From Segatella copri (GTDB lineage: Bacteria; Bacteroidota; Bacteroidia; Bacteroidales; Bacteroidaceae), in the NCBI RefSeq assembly GCF_009494395.1, contig NZ_VZCB01000059.1:1-63961 (forward strand): a stretch of DNA of 63,961 bases, read 5' to 3'. The notes under the pieces were generated by a model. The model saw nothing but the letters and a program-made list of their open reading frames with translations, did no database searches and was not told where the DNA came from. Positions 55,034-63,900 of this stretch are shown piece after piece. A program made the position numbers and the translations under genes. Within the stretch, counting starts at the first letter, position 1. Every line of letters starts with the position of its first letter.

Positions 55034-56311
55034 TCATGTCGTTGCAACCATACGCTGCTCTATAAGTCTTGCATTGCTGTTCACCAAGTTGATGATGTCG
55101 GCATGGTGCTCGGTGTCCTTGTTCTGTAGTCCGTGGCATTGTACGACTTTCATCTGTTCGAGAGAAAACTCCACGGTCTCAACCCTTTGTTCGGCTATTC
55201 TTGCAGAGAAGATGATGCAGTCGGGATTGAGTGAATAGTTTGTACCGCTGCCTACGCAATGATGCATCGCCTTGCCCTCAAGAACGTGCTCCCTGACGCT
55301 TTCAAGCATTCTTACCACGATATTGCCGTCCGTGAATATCAAACCGAAGAAACGGCTCTTCATTTCCTTGAACTTGTCCTCGTTCTTCAATGCCTTGCGT
55401 ATCTCCTCCTCGGTGCGCTCCTTTTCTTTCTTTGCTCTGATTTTCTCGGATATTCTGTCGTGCTCGGCTTCAAGGTTGTCGGGACAAATGTAATGTGGAC
55501 TTCTGATGTCCTTGCCCATTTCCACCAACATACAGATGTAGTCCGCCCATTTGCCGATGTCTGTAATAATGTAATGGTTGCGGTTGGCTATCTTGTAGGC
55601 ATTCCAACAAGTTTCCAAGTGCCGTGGGTGGTCTATGAAGTGGCGGACGTGTCCGTAACGACATTGTTTCATCATCGTTTCGATGCGGTGGTCTGTCAGC
55701 ATCGCCTTGAACAATGTAAGCGGTTCGATGCCGTGAAACGCTCCGTCAAAGCCGTTGCGCCATATCTGAGGAATGACTTTCATATCGGGGCAGACCGGAA
55801 ATGAAGCAATATGCTGATAGGTGGTGTTGTCCTTGCGCAGTTCTATGTCGGAGTCGTAGCAGAACGTGTCCATATAGATACCCATTGTGCGCTTGCGTGC
55901 CATAACCTCCACCTTGCCTTTCTCGTTCATCCAATAGCGTGCCACCTCCCAACAATAGATGTCTGCCTTTTGTCCCTTGCGGTAATAGGCTTTCATCTGA
56001 TATGCTCGCATAAGTTGCAGTCCCTTACGCTCGGTGAGTACACTGAAATAGGTAGAAGACATTGCCTTCTGTCGCTTGGTGCGCTGCACTTCCAACTTTG
56101 CCTTACACTTCGGGCAGACACATTTGTCCGCATCCTCTTCCGTAGTCCAAGTGTGTCCGCAGTCCATGCAGGTGGTCTGTCCGTGCTTCAACTGAAAGGC
56201 ATAGTGGTCAAGACATTCACGGAATGCCCATTGCATTTGCGCTCCCTTGATAGGTCGTAACCCCTTGTTTGAGGTTACGACTTGCTTCTGATATTTCGTT
56301 CTTGGTTTCAT
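55034..56311 (-). CDS. PcfJ-domain protein with zinc ribbon
   Basis: A 425-aa protein. Near the N-terminus is a zinc ribbon TTCMDCGHTWTTEEDADKCV plus CPKC. The C-terminal third carries the PcfJ-like domain (EHVLEGKAMHHCVGSGTNYS; TVEFSLEQMKVVQCHGLQNK). PcfJ and PcfK were named from enterococcal pCF10 and occur on many Bacteroidota CTns; the function is not established. It is coupled to the pcfK-like gene by a 4-nt overlap. Confidence 0.82.
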   Translation of the reverse strand: MKPRTKYQKQVVTSNKGLRPIKGAQMQWAFRECLDHYAFQLKHGQTTCMDCGHTWTTEEDADKCVCPKCKAKLEVQRTKRQKAMSSTYFSVLTERKGLQLMRAYQMKAYYRKGQKADIYCWEVARYWMNEKGKVEVMARKRTMGIYMDTFCYDSDIELRKDNTTYQHIASFPVCPDMKVIPQIWRNGFDGAFHGIEPLTLFKAMLTDHRIETMMKQCRYGHVRHFIDHPRHLETCWNAYKIANRNHYIITDIGKWADYICMLVEMGKDIRSPHYICPDNLEAEHDRISEKIRAKKEKERTEEEIRKALKNEDKFKEMKSRFFGLIFTDGNIVVRMLESVREHVLEGKAMHHCVGSGTNYSLNPDCIIFSARIAEQRVETVEFSLEQMKVVQCHGLQNKDTEHHADIINLVNSNARLIEQRMVATT

Positions 56312-56733
56312 AACGTGTCGAATAATGATGGTTGATGTACTTCGTTGTCTGCTCTCTGTGAGGTGCGCTTGGCGGTATCTCGGTTACGCATCTTGTTCAT
56401 CTGCTCTTGCTGATATTGGCGGATGGCTTCCTGTCTTGCCTGTGCCTTCTCCTCCTCTGTGAGTTCGATGTGGTGGTTGACAGACACTTGGCAGTTCAGA
56501 GGTTTGCCGACCTCGATGTCCTTCTCCTCGTAGTAGTGGATGGCTTGCCCATATATCTCGTCATCGCAAAAGCCGTTGCAACCGCTCTTCTGTACCCAAT
56601 TAAGTATGTAGGTGACGCAATCGTCTATGTTCTTGTCGGGGTTGTCATATTTGGCTGCAAAGAGTTCGTCCTCCATTGCACGCTCCTCCAAATAGGCTTG
56701 TATGGTTCTCTTGAAATATTCTGTAGTGTTCAT
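56308..56733 (-). CDS. PcfK-like protein
   Basis: A 141-aa protein (MNTTEYFKRTIQAYLEERA...FAAKYDNPDKNIDDCVTYIL) matching PcfK-like families, with a charged coiled-coil C-terminus (EEEKAQARQEAIRQYQQEQM) ending HQPSLFDTL. It precedes and overlaps pcfJ. Function unknown. Confidence 0.8.
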   Translation of the reverse strand: MNTTEYFKRTIQAYLEERAMEDELFAAKYDNPDKNIDDCVTYILNWVQKSGCNGFCDDEIYGQAIHYYEEKDIEVGKPLNCQVSVNHHIELTEEEKAQARQEAIRQYQQEQMNKMRNRDTAKRTSQRADNEVHQPSLFDTL

Positions 56734-56756
56734 ATCTGATGTTGTTAAAGGGGTTG

Positions 56757-56996
56757 TTACTCGTGATAGATGATGTCGCAGTCCTCAACTTCTGTAGGCA
56801 GTCCGAAAAACGGATAACGGCTGAAGTAAGGTTCTGTGCACATGTCCTCGTTGTATCTTGGACTTACTATCTCAATATTGTTCTTGCGTATGGCTTCGTC
56901 CACCATACGGATTTCCTCGTCAGTCAGTCCGCTTGCATCGCCGTTGATGATGTAGCAGAGTGACCATGTAGGTATCGCTTCAATGCTTCTGTTCAT
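56757..56996 (-). CDS. Small conserved CTn protein (DUF6926-like)
   Basis: A 79-aa acidic protein (WSLCYIINGDASGLTDEEIRMVDE...YFSRYPFFGLPTEVEDCD) of a type regularly found upstream of pcfK in Bacteroidota elements. The family name is from memory. No catalytic motif is visible. Confidence 0.7.
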   Translation of the reverse strand: MNRSIEAIPTWSLCYIINGDASGLTDEEIRMVDEAIRKNNIEIVSPRYNEDMCTEPYFSRYPFFGLPTEVEDCDIIYHE

Positions 56997-57008
56997 ATCG
57001 CTTGCTCG

Positions 57009-57233
57009 TTAAATGGTTTGCTTGATTAGCTCAATCGTGTATTTAGGGTTCACCTCGTTGAAGATGAAGTCCACAAAATCACGTCTTGCGCCCTTGTTCA
57101 ACTCTCTGTAGATGTCCTTGAATGATGTGATGTTACCATTGATGTATGTGTCCACCATATACTCAAAGATGTTGTCCACCTCATAATATCTGCACTGCTG
57201 TGATGCAGTCTTTGAATGTCTTTTTGTTCCCAT
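57009..57233 (-). CDS. Small CTn protein, unknown
   Basis: A 74-aa protein (YYEVDNIFEYMVDTYINGNI; FKDIYRELNKGARRDFVDFI), helical and without membrane segments, 12 nt upstream of the DUF6926-like gene in the same operon. Not recognised. Confidence 0.65.
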   Translation of the reverse strand: MGTKRHSKTASQQCRYYEVDNIFEYMVDTYINGNITSFKDIYRELNKGARRDFVDFIFNEVNPKYTIELIKQTI

Positions 57234-57245
57234 ATTCTTGTATGC

Positions 57246-57461
57246 TTAAAGTGTCAATAACCAAATGAATGTTCCAATCAGTACCACCATAGAAAGAATG
57301 GAAATGATGATGCCGAAGATGAACTTCACAATTCCCAATATGACTTCACCGACTATGCAGAGAGCCATATATCCCAACCAAGCCACCAAAGTGATGAGGG
57401 TTGAGCCGACTGCGGAGAGTAATCTCCACCAAGTCTGTGTTATATTGATGTTTGTTGTCAT
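57246..57461 (-). CDS. Small membrane protein
   Basis: A 71-aa protein made almost entirely of two or three membrane helices (STLITLVAWLGYMALCIVG; GIVKFIFGIIISILSMVVLIG). It is the first clear gene of the leftward PcfJ operon. Role unknown; could affect entry exclusion or channel function, but nothing in the sequence shows it. Confidence 0.65.
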   Translation of the reverse strand: MTTNINITQTWWRLLSAVGSTLITLVAWLGYMALCIVGEVILGIVKFIFGIIISILSMVVLIGTFIWLLTL

Positions 57462-57656
57462 ATAGCCTTGAATTAAATTTATTTGCGGTTCCAGGAGCTG
57501 AAGGGAAGTTCTCGTTTCTTCACCTTTTTGTCGCTCCCTTTTCCGACATTTTTTTTGCGTCTTCCTGTCGCATCGGTCGTTTCGTTTCAGGTGCCTTTCA
57601 AGGGCGGCGAGGCTGGAAATACAAGGTTTTTCGGAAAAAGCAAGGAAACCAACTAA
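57462..57656. other. Right-end region of the CTn, no intact gene
   Basis: On the minus strand an open frame without a start (…DATGRRKKNVGKGSDKKV, ending KRELPFSSWNRK) ends at 57479. It looks like the tail of a CTn gene cut near 57600. The element-chromosome junction therefore probably lies between about 57590 and 57655. No clear att core was found here. Confidence 0.4.
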
Positions 57657-57659
57657 TAT

Positions 57660-57708
57660 GCAAACGTTTGCGCAAATCTTTTGCTTGATTTACATCATAT
57701 TTGCGCAT
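57660..57708. promoter_or_regulatory. Palindromic operators upstream of the amylase gene
   Basis: GCAAACGTTTGC (57660-57671) is a perfect palindrome of the LacI-family type. TTTGCGCAAA (57667-57676) overlaps it, and ATTTGCGCAT follows (57699-57708). They suggest carbohydrate-responsive control of the amylase. Confidence 0.55.
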
Positions 57709-57726
57709 ACCTATTGGAATAAATCG

Positions 57727-57734
57727 TAACTTTG
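57727..57734 (+). promoter_or_regulatory. -7 promoter box of the amylase gene
   Basis: TAACTTTG lies 33 nt upstream of the ATG at 57768. Confidence 0.65.
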
Positions 57735-57767
57735 CAACAAATAAACAAAACATCTTAATCCTTGAAT

Positions 57768-59795
57768 ATGAAGAAGATATACTCTACACTCGTTGCCCTA
57801 CTGGCAACCATCAATATGTTTGCCCAGGGTTGGCCAGCCAACCATAGCGGCGTGATGTTGCAGGGATTCTACTGGGATTCCTTCAGCGATTCCAAGTGGA
57901 CCAATCTCGAAGCACAGGCTCCTGAGCTGGGACAGTACTTCAATCTCGTATGGATTCCACAGAGTGCCAACTGTGGCGGCAAGTCAATGGGTTACGATGA
58001 CCTCTACTGGTTTTCCAACTACGAAAGTTCTTTCGGAAGTGAAAGCGAACTCCGCTCTCTCATCAAGACCTTCAAGAATAACGGCATCGGAACCATCGCC
58101 GACGTGGTAATCAACCACCGCAAGAACGTATCAACCTGGTTTGACTTCCCGGTAGAAACCTACAAGGGCGTGACTTACGAGATGAAATCAACCGATATCT
58201 GTGCCAACGATGATGGCGGCAAGACCAAGAAAGAGGCAGATAAGCAGGGCGTAAAGCTCAGCAGCAATAATGATTCCGGTGAAGACTGGGGCGGCATGCG
58301 CGACCTGGACCACAGCAGCCAGAACGTGCAGACCATCGTGAAGGCTTATCTCGATATGCTCCTCAACGACTTCGGCTATGCCGGATTCCGCTATGATATG
58401 GTAAAGGGATACAGCGGAAAGTTTACTGGCATCTACAACGATGCAGCCAAGCCAACTTATTCCGTAGGAGAATACTGGGATGGAAATGTATCCGTAGTCA
58501 AGAACTGGCTCGAAGCTACCAAGGTTAATGATAAAATCACCAGCGCAGCCTTCGACTTCCCTATCCGTTATGTGGTGCGCGATGCTATCAAAGCCAACTG
58601 GTCAAACGTAAAGACCGATGGCTTGGCTAACGACCCAGCTTACAAGCAGTATGCCATCACCTTCGTGGAGAATCACGATACCGAATATCGCTCATCCGAA
58701 AAACAGCAGGATCCTATCCGCAAGGATACCCTGGCAGCCAATGCCTACATTCTGGCTTCGTGCGGAACCCCATGCGTATTCTACAAGCACTGGATTGACT
58801 GCAAGCAGGATATCAAGGCGATGATCAACGCACGCCAGCTGGCAGGTATCACCAATACCAGCAACACCACCTTCAATGCCTTCAGGGGAGAAGGATATAA
58901 CGGCATCAGAACCGTAGGCGACAAGGCAACATTGATTGCCATCGTAGGTCCTAACGCCAAGAAGTATACAGCACCAAACACATACGCCGAACTGCTGAAC
59001 GGCTACCACTACCGCTATTTCATGCCTAAGAAGGCAAACGTGGCTTGGGTGGATTTGGCTTCCGGTGATTACGAAGGCACGATGAAGGCAAAGCTCGTGG
59101 CTGTTAGCAACGCTGACGATGCACAGTTGGTTTATACCACTGATGGCACAGAGCCAACAGCCAGCAGCAAGAAGGCTAAGAGCGGTGAGGAGCTGGAGAT
59201 TCCTTTCGGCGAGACAACCCTGAAGGTGGGCTTGCTGATGAATGGCGCTGTCAGCGGTATTCTTACCCGTAACTATAAGGTAGAAAAGCCTGCTGCTTTC
59301 GACCCATACGATATCACCGTATATGCCAACGCAGACCAGGTAGGATGGAAAGATGGTTTCAACTTCTGGGCTTGGTGCGACAGTCCTAACGAGAACCTGA
59401 CCGTGAAGGGTGTTTGGCCTGGCGACAAGATGACCCAAAGCAAAGTGATTGAAGGCAAGAAATGGTATTATCAAACTTACAAGATCAAGAGCAAGAACTA
59501 TAAAGTTTCCTTCGTATTCAGCACCGGTACCGGTTCGCCACAGACCGTAGATTTCACGAATATCAACAAGGATACCTATCTGGAGGTTCTGAATGAGAAG
59601 AACAATGAAGGTCACTATAAGATCAAGGATGTTACGGCTGATATGCCAACTACAGGCATCACCGCAGCTCCTACCATTGACAATACGGCAAGTAAAGACA
59701 ACGCATGGTATACCCTGAGCGGCATGAAGATGATGCAGAAGCCTAACCAGCCAGGCATCTATATCCACCAGGGCAAGAAACAGATTATTAAATAA
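57768..59795 (+). CDS. Secreted GH13 alpha-amylase with starch-binding module
   Basis: A 675-aa enzyme with a signal peptide (IYSTLVALLATINMFAQ; start at ATG 57768). The GH13 barrel spans about 20-430 with conserved regions DVVINH, FRYDMVKG (nucleophile Asp), VGEYWDG (acid/base Glu) and VENHDTEY (stabilising Asp). Then come a beta domain with YTTDGTEPTASSKK, a CBM26-like module (ITVYANADQVGWKDGFNFWA) and a C-terminal sorting-like tail (WYTLSGMKMMQKPNQPGIYI). It should hydrolyse alpha-1,4 bonds of starch outside the cytoplasm. Chromosomal. Confidence 0.9.
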   Translation: MKKIYSTLVALLATINMFAQGWPANHSGVMLQGFYWDSFSDSKWTNLEAQAPELGQYFNLVWIPQSANCGGKSMGYDDLYWFSNYESSFGSESELRSLIKTFKNNGIGTIADVVINHRKNVSTWFDFPVETYKGVTYEMKSTDICANDDGGKTKKEADKQGVKLSSNNDSGEDWGGMRDLDHSSQNVQTIVKAYLDMLLNDFGYAGFRYDMVKGYSGKFTGIYNDAAKPTYSVGEYWDGNVSVVKNWLEATKVNDKITSAAFDFPIRYVVRDAIKANWSNVKTDGLANDPAYKQYAITFVENHDTEYRSSEKQQDPIRKDTLAANAYILASCGTPCVFYKHWIDCKQDIKAMINARQLAGITNTSNTTFNAFRGEGYNGIRTVGDKATLIAIVGPNAKKYTAPNTYAELLNGYHYRYFMPKKANVAWVDLASGDYEGTMKAKLVAVSNADDAQLVYTTDGTEPTASSKKAKSGEELEIPFGETTLKVGLLMNGAVSGILTRNYKVEKPAAFDPYDITVYANADQVGWKDGFNFWAWCDSPNENLTVKGVWPGDKMTQSKVIEGKKWYYQTYKIKSKNYKVSFVFSTGTGSPQTVDFTNINKDTYLEVLNEKNNEGHYKIKDVTADMPTTGITAAPTIDNTASKDNAWYTLSGMKMMQKPNQPGIYIHQGKKQIIK

Positions 59796-59827
59796 AAGTA
59801 TCAATCATACAATAAGTAATCAATCGA

Positions 59828-59860
59828 AAAAAGAGGACCTTAAGAGTCCTCTTTTTTTAT
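59828..59860. terminator. Bidirectional terminator between amylase and nadK
   Basis: GAGGAC-CTTAAGA-GTCCTC with A-run on the left and TTTTTTT on the right serves the two convergent genes. Confidence 0.88.
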
Positions 59861-59872
59861 TTTGTGATTACT

Positions 59873-60763
59873 TTATCTTTGTCTCTGGTCAGCGCCCCAC
59901 ATCAACTTCTCTCTCAATGTAGAGAAATATCTCTGGTTCCGCTGTTTTACTATTTTAATGGCATGTGGTGCCTTACGGATAATCAGGCGGGTCTGCTCGG
60001 TCATGCGTTCGCTTCTGCCATCAATCGCCACGAGATAATTATGGCTTCGGCTTTCTACATCCAGCACGATCTCTGCCGTATCATTGATCACAATAGGTCG
60101 GATATTCAGACTGTGAGGAGCAACGGGAGTCAGACAGAGACTACCACTCTGCGGAATGATGATAGGTCCGCCATTAGAGAGATTATATGCAGTAGAGCCA
60201 GTAGGAGTAGTCACGATAAGACCATCCGCCTGATAGGTGACCAGGAATTCTCCATCCACCTGGGTACGGATAGAAATCATCGAAGCATCATCCCGCTTCA
60301 ATACCGCAATATCGTTCAAGGCGAAAGGATTGCCAGCCAAGACGCCGCCTTCAGCCTCTACCTGAATCACCGCATGGTCCTCTATCAGGCAATCGTCGGC
60401 ATACAGACTGTCCAGCGCCGTTTCTATCTCACTAGGCAACACATCGGCAAGGAAACCCAGACGCCCCATATTCACACCAAGAATAGGAGTTTCCTTTGCT
60501 CCCACCCTGCTCGCCGCCTTCAGGAAGGTACCATCACCGCCCATAGAGATGACATAGTCTACATCAAAGTTGTAGTCCTCGAATACGCCGGAAGCCTTCA
60601 CCTCAAGATGCTCCACCTTGGTAAGAAAATCGTAGAAGAGGCTTTCAAAATAAACTTCAGCTTCCTTCTTTTCCAGATAAGAAAGGATTTTCTCTATCGA
60701 AGCACTCTTCTTGGCTTGATATTCATTGCCAAAAATTGCGAATTTCAAATGTTGTTGTCCCAT
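59873..60763 (-). CDS. nadK: NAD kinase
   Basis: A 296-aa enzyme that phosphorylates NAD to NADP. The GGDGT motif is in YVISMGGDGTFLKAASR; NMGRLGFLADV follows, and the conserved TPTGSTAYNLSNGGPII near residue 185 shapes the NAD site. Housekeeping, chromosomal, full length. Its promoter overlaps the divergent PfpI-type gene. Confidence 0.94.
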   Translation of the reverse strand: MGQQHLKFAIFGNEYQAKKSASIEKILSYLEKKEAEVYFESLFYDFLTKVEHLEVKASGVFEDYNFDVDYVISMGGDGTFLKAASRVGAKETPILGVNMGRLGFLADVLPSEIETALDSLYADDCLIEDHAVIQVEAEGGVLAGNPFALNDIAVLKRDDASMISIRTQVDGEFLVTYQADGLIVTTPTGSTAYNLSNGGPIIIPQSGSLCLTPVAPHSLNIRPIVINDTAEIVLDVESRSHNYLVAIDGRSERMTEQTRLIIRKAPHAIKIVKQRNQRYFSTLREKLMWGADQRQR

Positions 60764-60790
60764 TTATTTTGTTATTTCAATTATTATTCT

Positions 60791-60806
60791 TACTTTTGCA
60801 AAGGTA
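60791..60806. promoter_or_regulatory. Overlapping divergent -7 boxes (nadK / DJ-1 gene)
   Basis: TACTTTTG (plus strand, 60791-60798) is immediately followed by CAAAGGTA, which is TACCTTTG on the minus strand. Each serves one of the divergent genes, so polymerase binding for one probably excludes the other. Confidence 0.65.
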
Positions 60807-60846
60807 ATAATATAATTCGAATAACAAAACAAAAAACGAATAAATT

Positions 60847-61422
60847 ATGGCAAAGGTATATGAATTTCTTGCCAATGGCTTCGAGGAAATCGAAGGTTTG
60901 GCTCCAGTAGACATCCTCCGCAGAGGGGGTGTAGACATCAAGACCGTCAGTATTACAGGTAGTGAATGGGTAGAGACTTCTCATGGAGTCACCATCAAGG
61001 CTGACCTGAAGTTCGAGGATATCCAGAGCTTTGACGATGCCGATATGTTGCTCCTTCCTGGTGGAATGCCGGGCAGCAGCCATCTCAATGAGCATGAAGG
61101 CGTTCGCCAGGCGCTCATCGCACAGCACAAGGCTGGCAAGCGGATCGGTGCCATCTGCGCAGCCCCTATGGTTCTGGCAAGCACTGGCATTCTCGAAGGC
61201 AAGAAGGCAACCTGCTATCCTGGCTTCGAACAGTATTTCAGCGAGAATACGGAATATACAGCTACCCTCTTCCAGGAGGATGGCAACGTGATTACGGGCG
61301 AAGGTCCTGCCGCCACCCTCCCATACGCCTATCAGATATTGAGCTACTTCGCAGGCAAGGAAACAGTGGCAGCCCTGCAGGATGGCATGATGTATGATCA
61401 TCTCATGCAGAGCAAGCAATAA
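60847..61422 (+). CDS. DJ-1/PfpI family protein (YajL/ThiJ-like)
   Basis: A 191-aa protein of the class I glutamine amidotransferase-like fold. [20 protein letters not shown] opens the domain, [14 protein letters not shown] holds the glycine-rich loop, and the reactive cysteine is in [18 protein letters not shown]. Members act as glyoxalase/deglycase, chaperone or oxidative stress proteins; the exact activity cannot be told. Divergent from nadK. Confidence 0.88.
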   Translation: MAKVYEFLANGFEEIEGLAPVDILRRGGVDIKTVSITGSEWVETSHGVTIKADLKFEDIQSFDDADMLLLPGGMPGSSHLNEHEGVRQALIAQHKAGKRIGAICAAPMVLASTGILEGKKATCYPGFEQYFSENTEYTATLFQEDGNVITGEGPAATLPYAYQILSYFAGKETVAALQDGMMYDHLMQSKQ

Positions 61423-61498
61423 GCCCCCGTTCCAGGCGATTCCATCGCCTGTCCCCCCAGTTATTAAGCTCACAAGCAAAAGAACAAAAAACAAGAAA

Positions 61499-62167
61499 AT
61501 GGATTACGTAATCATAGTAGCCGGAGGCAAGGGCCTCCGCATGGGAAGTGATATTCCGAAGCAGTTCTTGCCTGTAGCCGGCAAGCCTATCCTGATGAGA
61601 ACCATTGAGCGTTTTCATGAATACAACCCTGAGTTGAGCATCATCCTGGTTCTCCCGGAGAGCCAGCAGGAATACTGGCATCAGCTCTGCGAAGAATATC
61701 ATTTCGATATCAAGCACCAGATAGCCAACGGTGGCGACACCCGATTCCAGTCTTCCAAGAATGGACTTTCGCTCATTCCTGACAATGAGGATGGCGTAGT
61801 GGGTATTCACGATGGTGTCCGACCATTCGTTTCTACGGATGTGATTGAGGAATGTTTCGAGACGGCTCGCGAGGAATATGCTGCCATCCCGGTATATGCT
61901 GTAACCGATACCTTGCGCTACATCGACCAGCATGGCGGTGGCAAGAACGTGCTTCGCAGCGACTACCGTGTAGTGCAGACTCCTCAGACCTTCGATATCG
62001 GTCTGGCGAAACAGGCATTCAACCAGGAATACAAGGAGCAGTTTACTGACGATGCATCGGTCATAGAAAGTCTCGGTTGCCAGGTAGCCATGGTAGAAGG
62101 TAATCGCGAAAACATCAAGATTACCACCCCGTTTGACATCAAGATAGCAGAAGCTCTCCTGAAATAG
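61499..62167 (+). CDS. ispD: 2-C-methyl-D-erythritol 4-phosphate cytidylyltransferase
   Basis: A 222-aa enzyme of the MEP isoprenoid pathway that joins CTP and MEP. The start at 61499 gives [23 protein letters not shown] (nucleotide loop). [14 protein letters not shown] and ALTDTL-like AVTDTLRYI are the conserved substrate region, and [11 protein letters not shown] is near the end. Chromosomal housekeeping gene, 76 nt after the DJ-1 gene. Confidence 0.93.
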   Translation: MDYVIIVAGGKGLRMGSDIPKQFLPVAGKPILMRTIERFHEYNPELSIILVLPESQQEYWHQLCEEYHFDIKHQIANGGDTRFQSSKNGLSLIPDNEDGVVGIHDGVRPFVSTDVIEECFETAREEYAAIPVYAVTDTLRYIDQHGGGKNVLRSDYRVVQTPQTFDIGLAKQAFNQEYKEQFTDDASVIESLGCQVAMVEGNRENIKITTPFDIKIAEALLK

Positions 62168-62232
62168 ATACCAATACTGCCATTATCGCAAGTGAGGTCC
62201 CACACGCCCCAGAAAGTAAGGCCCCATACGCT

Positions 62233-62287
62233 CTGTAAGGGCAAAAGCTTTATTAATCATCTGGTTTTAAGGCTTTTGTCCTTACAG
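62233..62287. terminator. Long hairpin after ispD
   Basis: CTGTAAGGGCAAAAGC (62233-62248) pairs with GCTTTTGTCCTTACAG (62272-62287), 16 bp with one G-U and a 23-nt loop. No T-run follows, so termination is possible but another role is not excluded. Confidence 0.55.
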
Positions 62288-62311
62288 GGCGCAAAGGTGC
62301 ATTCCGTTAAT

Positions 62312-62400
62312 ACTGCATCTTCCCCTCGCAAACGCCATAGCGGTTTTTGGCAGGTCTAGCAATACGGCGTTTTACGGTGTCGCTAGACTTAATATGCAGT
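62312..62400. other. Compact element with pseudoknot-type pairings
   Basis: The outer stem is ACTGCAT (62312-62318)/ATGCAGT (62394-62400). Inside, AACGCC (62331)/GGCGTT (62366) and GTCTAGC (62354)/GCTAGAC (62382) interlock as a pseudoknot. No gene covers it. It could be a structured RNA or a DNA palindromic repeat. Confidence 0.5.
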
Positions 62401-62517
62401 CTCACAGCGTTATCCGCTCTTTTTATATCCCAGCACATCACACTTGAAAGGGCGAGCAGCCTTGCTGCCCCCTTCACTTCGACCAGTGACCGTTGGTTCT
62501 GGGCGAAGATGGTTACA

Positions 62518-62706
62518 GTGGTTACGGTTACAGAAGTTACAGTTTTCAGCGGAGGGGGGGGGGGTATAAGGGATTTCGAGAACTTTCAGATTGTAAGTAA
62601 TAATAATAGATAATTATATATATTTATATATATATAATTATCTCCTTCTAAAGAAGGGAGAGGGAATTGGCTTAAGAAAAACTGTAACTTCTGTAACCGT
62701 AACCAC
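62518..62706. repeat. 189-bp element with perfect 29-bp terminal inverted repeats
   Basis: The arms at 62518-62546 and 62678-62706 are exact reverse complements (start GTGGTTACGGTTACAG). The interior has a run of about 12 G (62553-62564) and an AT-rich palindrome of TATATA repeats. No reading frame of note. A MITE-like or regulatory cruciform. Confidence 0.75.
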
Positions 62707-63149
62707 TTTTGGGGGAAATCGGGGTAGATAGCGCAAAAGACAAACGTAGAGTTGGGATGCACAAAACATAGAGAAACCATTTACAAAATATAGTTTTCTT
62801 TTGCAGAAAGTACGTATTTTTTATAAGTGATTGAGAATGAGATAAGTTTTTATCTCATAAAAAGAAGAGGTTACGAATTAGAAATAAACAGAATGTAGCA
62901 TCCTGCTGTGATTTGCATAACCATCCAAAGAACTCTTTCGGTTGCAAAGGTACGATATTTAATCGGGGATAAAGAATGTTTTAAGATTTTTTATCCTCGA
63001 TTTTTTGCTTGGATAAATCTGTTTTTATTAACCATACTCTTCTCTATTCTTTGCTATTTCCATTTCAATCCATTCAAACATATGTGGCAAGGGTTCCTGT
63101 TTTGAATGGTCTATTTCGTTTGCATATTTCCATCCTTTCGTGTGTTTTG
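62707..63149. other. AT-rich stretch without visible gene
   Basis: Only a minus-strand -7-like TACCTTTG box near 62953-62946 and a GGTTACGAATT word at 62870 stand out. I see no coding sequence. Confidence 0.4.
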
Positions 63150-63480
63150 TATAAAAGTCAGCCGTCGTCGAAGAAAGACAGTCCTCGTACTTCAGACTAA
63201 CTTCCTCCGACTATGGCACGGCAAGAAAAATCCTTGGCGGTATGCCTTGAAATGCTTCAAGACTATACTGCCAAGGACTTTTCTTTGTTTGCCGTGCTGA
63301 CAACGGCTGACTTTTATAGCCACAACTCGCAGTCCCATTTTTATCGCACAATCCAAACGACATGAAACAGTGGCACACCACACTTTCATGTCTCAGTAGT
63401 ACGGCATGAGGAAAAGTGCTTCTTTTTGTCGGTTGCAGGCTAACCGATCAAAAGAAACACCATTCCTTGATTTGCCGTAC
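63150..63480. repeat. Cluster of three long palindromes
   Basis: First: TATAAAAGTCAGCCGT (63150-63165)/ACGGCTGACTTTTATA (63303-63318), enclosing GGCACGGCAA.. / TTGCCGTGC and TCCTTGGC/GCCAAGGA. Second: GACATGAAA/TTTCATGTC (63359-63392) with inner GTGG/CCAC. Third: GTACGGCA/TGCCGTAC (63399-63480) with several inner stems. No gene in this interval. Confidence 0.7.
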
Positions 63481-63900
63481 TATTTTGTTTGCATACTCCA
63501 CCGCAAGAAAGAAGTCATTGATGTAAACCTCAACGACCACTTTCATGCTTGGCTGCACAGCCTTGGAGAAAACCCGATGCAAGAAGCATGGACAAGCCAT
63601 ACTCTTCTTTCATCGGAATTTCTCTGAAGGCTGTGCCATTCTTGTATGCGATTTCCATTTTCCTAAAAACATTTGCAAGACAGTAATTATATCCATTTCT
63701 CAGAAATGAGTATGCGATAATCGTGCAGTCCAAAAACTTCCGTGAAGTTTCTATTTTTATTTGTCGCTCTGATTTTCTTTCCTCCACAGGGTCTTTCCTT
63801 TTGGCATCAACCGTTATCGTGCAGGTGCAAAGGTATGGCAGCGGGCTTTGGAAATAAAAGGTCGAGCCTTCGGTTTTCGAAAAAATCTCCACACCGTTGG
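63481..63900. other. Region before right repeat, no confident gene
   Basis: A minus-strand frame of 120 codons (63530-63892) has no ATG start and no recognisable domain. A minus-strand TACCTTTG box lies near 63835-63828. I report no gene. Confidence 0.4.

Noticed and set aside
57726..57735. GTAACTTTGC as attR core
   Set aside because: It is the amylase -7 box and lies right of amylase operator palindromes that look chromosomal, so the junction is more likely further left.
58692..59804. 370-codon frame antisense to the amylase
   Set aside because: Amylase has all GH13 motifs; the antisense frame is a shadow of its codon usage.
62347..62613. 88-codon frame downstream of ispD
   Set aside because: It overlaps the pseudoknot-type element and the 29-bp inverted repeat and reads through the poly-G run.
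63530..63892. 120-codon minus-strand frame near the right end
   Set aside because: It has no ATG and no domain; similarity to the left repeat is limited to its upstream edge.
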